Source of the DNA: Pseudomonadota bacterium | GTDB lineage: Bacteria > Desulfobacterota > Anaeroferrophillalia > Anaeroferrophillales > Tharpellaceae | Reading direction: 5' to 3' | NCBI GenBank assembly: GCA_030641485.1 | Contig: DAOWHJ010000058.1 | Span: forward strand, 1-9,163 | Length of the DNA stretch: 9,163 nucleotides | In this document: one piece after another, positions 6,288 through 9,163 of the stretch | Position numbering within the stretch: the first letter of the stretch is position 1 | How the letters are laid out: the number at the start of each line of letters is the position of its first letter | Program-made: the position numbers and the translations under genes | The notes under the pieces: generated by a model | What the model was told of the DNA's origin: nothing | The model's input: the letters and a program-made list of their open reading frames with translations, nothing else | The model's database searches: none

Positions 6288-7524
6288 AAACAATGTATTT
6301 GGTCGTTGTCAGTCCCTCTAAACCCATCGGACCATAGGCATGCAATTTAGTTGTACTGATACCAATCTCCGCCCCAAGTCCCATCTGGCCGCCATCGGAG
6401 AAACGAGTTGAGGCGTTGACCATGACAACTGAAGAATTAATCCGCCGCAAAAACTCCTGCGCTCTCTGATAATCACAGGTGACAATCGTCTCCGTATGGT
6501 CGGAACCATATTTCACAATATGGGAGACCGCTGCATCAAAGTCATCAACCACTTTAATCGCAAGAATCAAATCAAGAAATTCGGCACCCCAATCAGCGTC
6601 CGTTGCCGGAATCACTGCGTCTGCCAAAGCACAAGTTTTGGCACAGCCCCTTATTTCAACCCCGGCAGCATTGAGAGCCGCGACCAATTGGGGCAGAAAA
6701 CTCGTAGCAATATCCTGATGAATAAGTACAGTTTCTGCAGCATTACAGACCCCGGGACGATGGGTTTTGGCATTAATGACAATGTTTCGTGCCATCTCCT
6801 CATCAGCGCCGCTATCAACATAGACATGACAGACACCTTTGTAGTGTTTGATCACCGGAATCCGTGAATGTTCAACCACAAAGCGGATCAAACCTTCGCC
6901 TCCGCGCGGAATAATCAAATCAATCTGATCTTCACAAGCAAGCAGTGAATTTATTGCCTGGCGCTCAGTAAAGGGAACAACCTGAACTACAGAAGCCGGG
7001 ATTGCGGTGGTCTTTAAGGCTTCATGCAAAACCTTAAGCACGGCCATATTTGAGTGAAATGCCTCCGATCCGCCCCTCAGAATAACTCCGTTTCCAGACT
7101 TCAAACAGAGCCCGGCAGCATCAGCTGTAACATTGGGTCGTGACTCATAGATCATCCCGACCACCCCGAGGGGAATCCTCATTTTCCCAATTTGAAGTTG
7201 GTTCGGACGGCGCCACATCCGTACAATCTCACCAACCGGATCAGGAAATGCCGCAACCTCCTCAAGACCTGTTGCCATGCCCTCAATAACTTTATCACTC
7301 AAAGTCAAGCGATCGATCATCGCCGGACTCAAGCCCGCCGTTAGAGCCTGGTCAAGATCAAGCCGGTTCTGTTCCTGCAAAAAACCGCTCTGTTTTCTCA
7401 GGTATGCGGCCATCGCCAAAAGCGCCTTGTTCTTCTCTGAAGTCGGTGCCCCAGCCAGCACCTGAGCGGCAGCCTTAACCTTAACGGCTAAGTCTTTAAT
7501 AGATCGATCGATATCCATAATCAT
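6262..7524 (-). CDS. proA: Glutamate-5-semialdehyde dehydrogenase (gamma-glutamyl phosphate reductase)
   Basis: Second step of proline synthesis: NADPH-dependent reduction of gamma-glutamyl phosphate to glutamate 5-semialdehyde, which cyclises to pyrroline-5-carboxylate. The 420-residue length is typical (E. coli 417). Landmarks include PLGVVGMIYESRPNVTADAA at 118-137 in the cofactor-binding half, IPRGGEGLIRFV at 205-216, and the catalytic cysteine C260 in HRPGVCNAAETVL. The C-terminal block FSDGGQMGLGAEIGIST followed by HAYGPMGLEGLTTTKY is intact. The start ATG 7524 has AAGGA (7534-7530) five bases ahead; ATG 7518 is a possible alternative. It follows proB after 28 bases and its end overlaps nadD. 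ProA and ProB partner in E. coli to protect the labile phosphate intermediate, which fits their adjacency. Confidence 0.98.
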   Translation of the reverse strand: MIMDIDRSIKDLAVKVKAAAQVLAGAPTSEKNKALLAMAAYLRKQSGFLQEQNRLDLDQALTAGLSPAMIDRLTLSDKVIEGMATGLEEVAAFPDPVGEIVRMWRRPNQLQIGKMRIPLGVVGMIYESRPNVTADAAGLCLKSGNGVILRGGSEAFHSNMAVLKVLHEALKTTAIPASVVQVVPFTERQAINSLLACEDQIDLIIPRGGEGLIRFVVEHSRIPVIKHYKGVCHVYVDSGADEEMARNIVINAKTHRPGVCNAAETVLIHQDIATSFLPQLVAALNAAGVEIRGCAKTCALADAVIPATDADWGAEFLDLILAIKVVDDFDAAVSHIVKYGSDHTETIVTCDYQRAQEFLRRINSSVVMVNASTRFSDGGQMGLGAEIGISTTKLHAYGPMGLEGLTTTKYIVYGDGQIRE

Positions 7525-7552
7525 TCACATCCTTATCTGTCGTAAGGTCTCT

Positions 7553-8683
7553 TTACAAACAGGTTAAGTTGTCTCGATGAATCACTTCAGCTCCAGCATC
7601 ATAACCTAAACGATCCGCTATTTTAAGTGAATGCAAACCGGCAATTTTGTTAATATCAGAGGAGTTATACGTAACCAACCCCCGGGCAATAACAACTCCT
7701 TCAGGGTCGCAGCATGAAACCGGGTCACCAACCCCGAAATCACCCTCAACTTTAACCACCCCTTTAGGCAGCAGGCTGGTCCCACGCTCAAGTAGCGCTT
7801 TAACCGCACCCCGATCAAGATGAAGAGACCCTTTTGATTCAACCGCAAAGGCCAACCAGTGTTGCCGACAATTCAAGCGGTTAGACCGGGGCAGAAAGAT
7901 CGTCCCTTCATTTTCACCAGCTAAAACCCGGGCCATAACCCCAGGCCGCCGCCCATTGGCAATTACAGTCGGAATACCATAAGCCGCAGCTTTACGCGCC
8001 GCCTCAAGCTTACTCAGCATCCCTCCGGTACCAAGCGAACCCTTGCTCACACATGCAAAAGCGGTCACCTCATCATCAACCTCATCAATCAAGGGTATCA
8101 ATGCCGCCGCCCCAGAGGCTTTAGGGTCACAATCATAAACCCCATCAAGATCGGTTAACATCAGTAACAAATCAACTTCAGCCAATGAGGTTAGAAGTGC
8201 GGCCAGATTATCGTTGTCACCAAATTTTATTTCTCGGACAACAACCGTGTCATTCTCATTGACCAGCGGTAAAATTTCAGTATCTAATAGCGCCCGCAAA
8301 GTGTTACGCGCATTCAGGTAGCGTCGTCGATTACGAATATCATCTGCAGTCAGCAAAATCTGAGCGACCGCCACCTCATGGACTGCAAACTCCATCTCAT
8401 ACTGACGCATCAAACGTAACTGACCGACCGCAGCACAAGCTTGTTTTTCCGGGATTGTCAAAGGCGGGACCGAAAAGCCAAAAGCTTCAAGACCTGCAGC
8501 TACCGCCCCGGAGGTCACCACAATAAATCTGTAGCCTTTCCCTCTAAGTCGGGCAATCTCAGTCGCAAACCGAGTAAAAAAAGGGAAGTTCAGATGGCCG
8601 TTTTCGGTTAGAACAGCACTGCCAATCTTAACCACCACCAATTTAACACTCGCTAACGTAGTTTGGCGGATCGCTTTCGTCAT
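7553..8683 (-). CDS. proB: Glutamate 5-kinase with C-terminal PUA domain
   Basis: First, usually feedback-controlled step of proline synthesis: ATP-dependent phosphorylation of glutamate in the cytosol. The 376-residue protein has the amino-acid-kinase fold: VVKIGS at 17-22, VTSGAVAAG at 56-64, VNENDTV at 141-147 and FGDNDNLAA at 154-162 in the glutamate and proline site, MLTDLDGVY at 175-183 and GTGGMLSK at 218-225 at the nucleotide site. A PUA domain follows from about residue 280 to the end, as in E. coli ProB (367 residues). Proline inhibition is therefore likely but not visible. It is the first gene of the minus-strand cluster; a promoter candidate lies at 8736-8764. The ribosome site before ATG 8683 is poor (AGAAAGA close to the start). 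Confidence 0.98.
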   Translation of the reverse strand: MTKAIRQTTLASVKLVVVKIGSAVLTENGHLNFPFFTRFATEIARLRGKGYRFIVVTSGAVAAGLEAFGFSVPPLTIPEKQACAAVGQLRLMRQYEMEFAVHEVAVAQILLTADDIRNRRRYLNARNTLRALLDTEILPLVNENDTVVVREIKFGDNDNLAALLTSLAEVDLLLMLTDLDGVYDCDPKASGAAALIPLIDEVDDEVTAFACVSKGSLGTGGMLSKLEAARKAAAYGIPTVIANGRRPGVMARVLAGENEGTIFLPRSNRLNCRQHWLAFAVESKGSLHLDRGAVKALLERGTSLLPKGVVKVEGDFGVGDPVSCCDPEGVVIARGLVTYNSSDINKIAGLHSLKIADRLGYDAGAEVIHRDNLTCL

Positions 8684-8735
8684 TCTTTCTGACTCATCTC
8701 ATTTTTAAAGGATAGCTTGATAGAATACCATGCTA

Positions 8736-8764
8736 AAGTTAGTGTAAAAACTGAAAATTGTCAA
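8736..8764 (-). promoter_or_regulatory. Probable sigma-70 promoter of the proB operon
   Basis: On the minus strand a perfect TTGACA (8764-8759) is followed by a 17-base spacer and TAACTT (8741-8736). The -35 is ideal; the -10 matches only the first two and last consensus bases. Transcription would start near 8729, leaving a leader of about 45 bases before proB. It would drive the whole cluster down to comF. Confidence 0.5.
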
Positions 8765-8822
8765 AAAGTATCTCACCATTTTCAATTAATCGCAAACAAA
8801 AAGAGAAATTTCACTTGAACCA

Positions 8823-8835
8823 ACATTGACAATGT
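8823..8835. repeat. Short perfect palindrome next to the rex operator candidate
   Basis: ACATTG-A-CAATGT (8823-8835) is a perfect dyad with a one-base centre. It shares its last three bases with the neighbouring TGTGA-N6-TCACA dyad. It also contains a consensus-like TTGACA (8826-8831) that has no suitable -10 box at 15-18 bases. Confidence 0.5.
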
Positions 8836-8848
8836 GATAACTATCACA
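8833..8848. promoter_or_regulatory. TGTGA-N6-TCACA dyad upstream of rex: Rex box or Crp/Fnr-type site
   Basis: TGTGATAACTATCACA has 7-bp inverted arms with a two-base centre. The half sites TGTGA and TCACA with six bases between fit the core of known Rex operators (TTGTGA-N6-TCACAA) and equally the Crp consensus. The outermost T and A of a full Rex box are not matched (A and G here). Its centre lies 27.5 bases before the TATAAT of the rex promoter, so it occupies the -35 region. Rex bound there would repress itself; a Crp/Fnr-type activator would be near the class II position. Confidence 0.65.
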
Positions 8849-8867
8849 GCTCTGCGGTTCATACACG

Positions 8868-8873
8868 TATAAT
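8868..8873 (+). promoter_or_regulatory. -10 element of the rex promoter
   Basis: A perfect TATAAT on the plus strand, 43 bases before the rex start codon. At 16-18 bases upstream there is no recognisable -35; the TGTGA-N6-TCACA dyad is there instead. This suggests a promoter that depends on, or is blocked by, the protein bound to that dyad. Confidence 0.5.
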
Positions 8874-8916
8874 AACGTATTCAAAACAGCCTGCAAACTA
8901 ACAACAAGGTCGCAAA

Positions 8917-9163
8917 ATGAAGACTAAAGAGAATAAAATCCCCGAAGCTACTATCAAACGTCTCTCAACCTATGTCAACTACTTGGGACGACTAGGAACT
9001 GACAGTAACCCAGTCATCTCGTCCGAAATGCTGGGCGAATCGTGTCAAGTCAGTCCCGCTCAAATCCGCAAGGATCTCTCCTATTTTGGTGAGTTCGGAG
9101 TCCGCGGAGTTGGTTATGACACAAAAAAACTTGAGGCCGAAATAAAAGATATTCTCGGCATCA
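8917..9163 (+). CDS. rex: Redox-sensing transcriptional repressor Rex (N-terminal part, cut by window edge)
   Basis: Only the first 82 codons are in view. They cover the winged-helix DNA-binding domain of Rex, a homodimeric repressor whose C-terminal Rossmann domain binds NADH or NAD+ and releases DNA when NADH rises. Diagnostic residues are IPEATIKRLSTYVNYL at 8-23 and SPAQIRKDLSYFGEFGVRG at 46-64, the recognition helix and wing conserved across the family. The start ATG 8917 has AAGG (8906-8909) seven bases upstream. The gene is divergent from proB across a 233-base gap containing a possible autoregulatory operator. Targets in related anaerobes are energy-metabolism and fermentation genes. 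The NADH domain lies beyond the window, so its integrity cannot be judged. Confidence 0.96.
   Translation, partial: MKTKENKIPEATIKRLSTYVNYLGRLGTDSNPVISSEMLGESCQVSPAQIRKDLSYFGEFGVRGVGYDTKKLEAEIKDILGI

Noticed and set aside
8826..8831. TTGACA as the -35 box for rex
   Set aside because: No acceptable -10 lies 15-18 bases downstream (GCTCTG at 17); the perfect TATAAT is 36 bases away.
1..9163. Defence system, mobile element, CRISPR array or other novel module
   Set aside because: All long genes belong to known core families with normal lengths and intact motifs, and no transposase, integrase, tRNA junction, repeat array or phage gene was seen.

Overview
The window looks like a chromosomal stretch from a Gram-negative bacterium of the deltaproteobacterial (Desulfobacterota, Desulfuromonadia-like) type. 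This rests on three things: the gene order proB-proA-nadD-rsfS-rlmH-(LapA/TPR)-gpmI, which I recall from Geobacter and relatives; a Rex redox repressor; and a secreted protein with a VPLPA-type PEP-CTERM sorting tail, which implies an outer membrane and an exosortase encoded elsewhere. Base composition is moderate. No RNA gene, CRISPR array, insertion sequence or phage gene was seen.

Layout. Positions 1-153 are AT-rich with early stops in all forward frames and no gene I can support. A strong hairpin terminator (154-186) closes a minus-strand gene for a PEP-CTERM exported protein (210-893). Its upstream gap (894-1096) is unusually structured. It holds a near-consensus minus-strand promoter, a perfect tandem 13-bp repeat, a possible plus-strand promoter and a 12-bp perfect inverted repeat directly after comF. 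From 8683 down to 1097 runs a tightly packed minus-strand cluster: proB, proA, nadD, rsfS, rlmH, a LapA-LapB-like fusion, gpmI and comF. Neighbours overlap or lie within about 35 bases of each other. At the right edge, rex is transcribed the other way and is cut off after its DNA-binding domain. The 233-bp gap between proB and rex carries a proB promoter candidate and a TGTGA-N6-TCACA dyad, which fits either a Rex box or a Crp/Fnr-type site.

How the genes fit together. ProB and ProA perform the first two steps of proline synthesis. NadD makes the NAD precursor deamido-NAD. RsfS and RlmH act on the ribosome. GpmI serves glycolysis and gluconeogenesis, ComF is a phosphoribosyltransferase-like DNA-uptake or repair protein, and the LapAB-like protein probably monitors lipopolysaccharide synthesis at the inner membrane. 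Rex, which senses NADH/NAD+, sits divergent to an operon containing an NAD-synthesis gene. That pairing is suggestive, but a regulatory link is not shown.

Most of the window is ordinary core genome. The points most worth a second look are the LapA-LapB fusion, the control region of the PEP-CTERM gene, the stacked dyads before rex, and the gpmI, rlmH and nadD starts, where the longest open frame is probably not the real gene. I found no convincing undescribed system.
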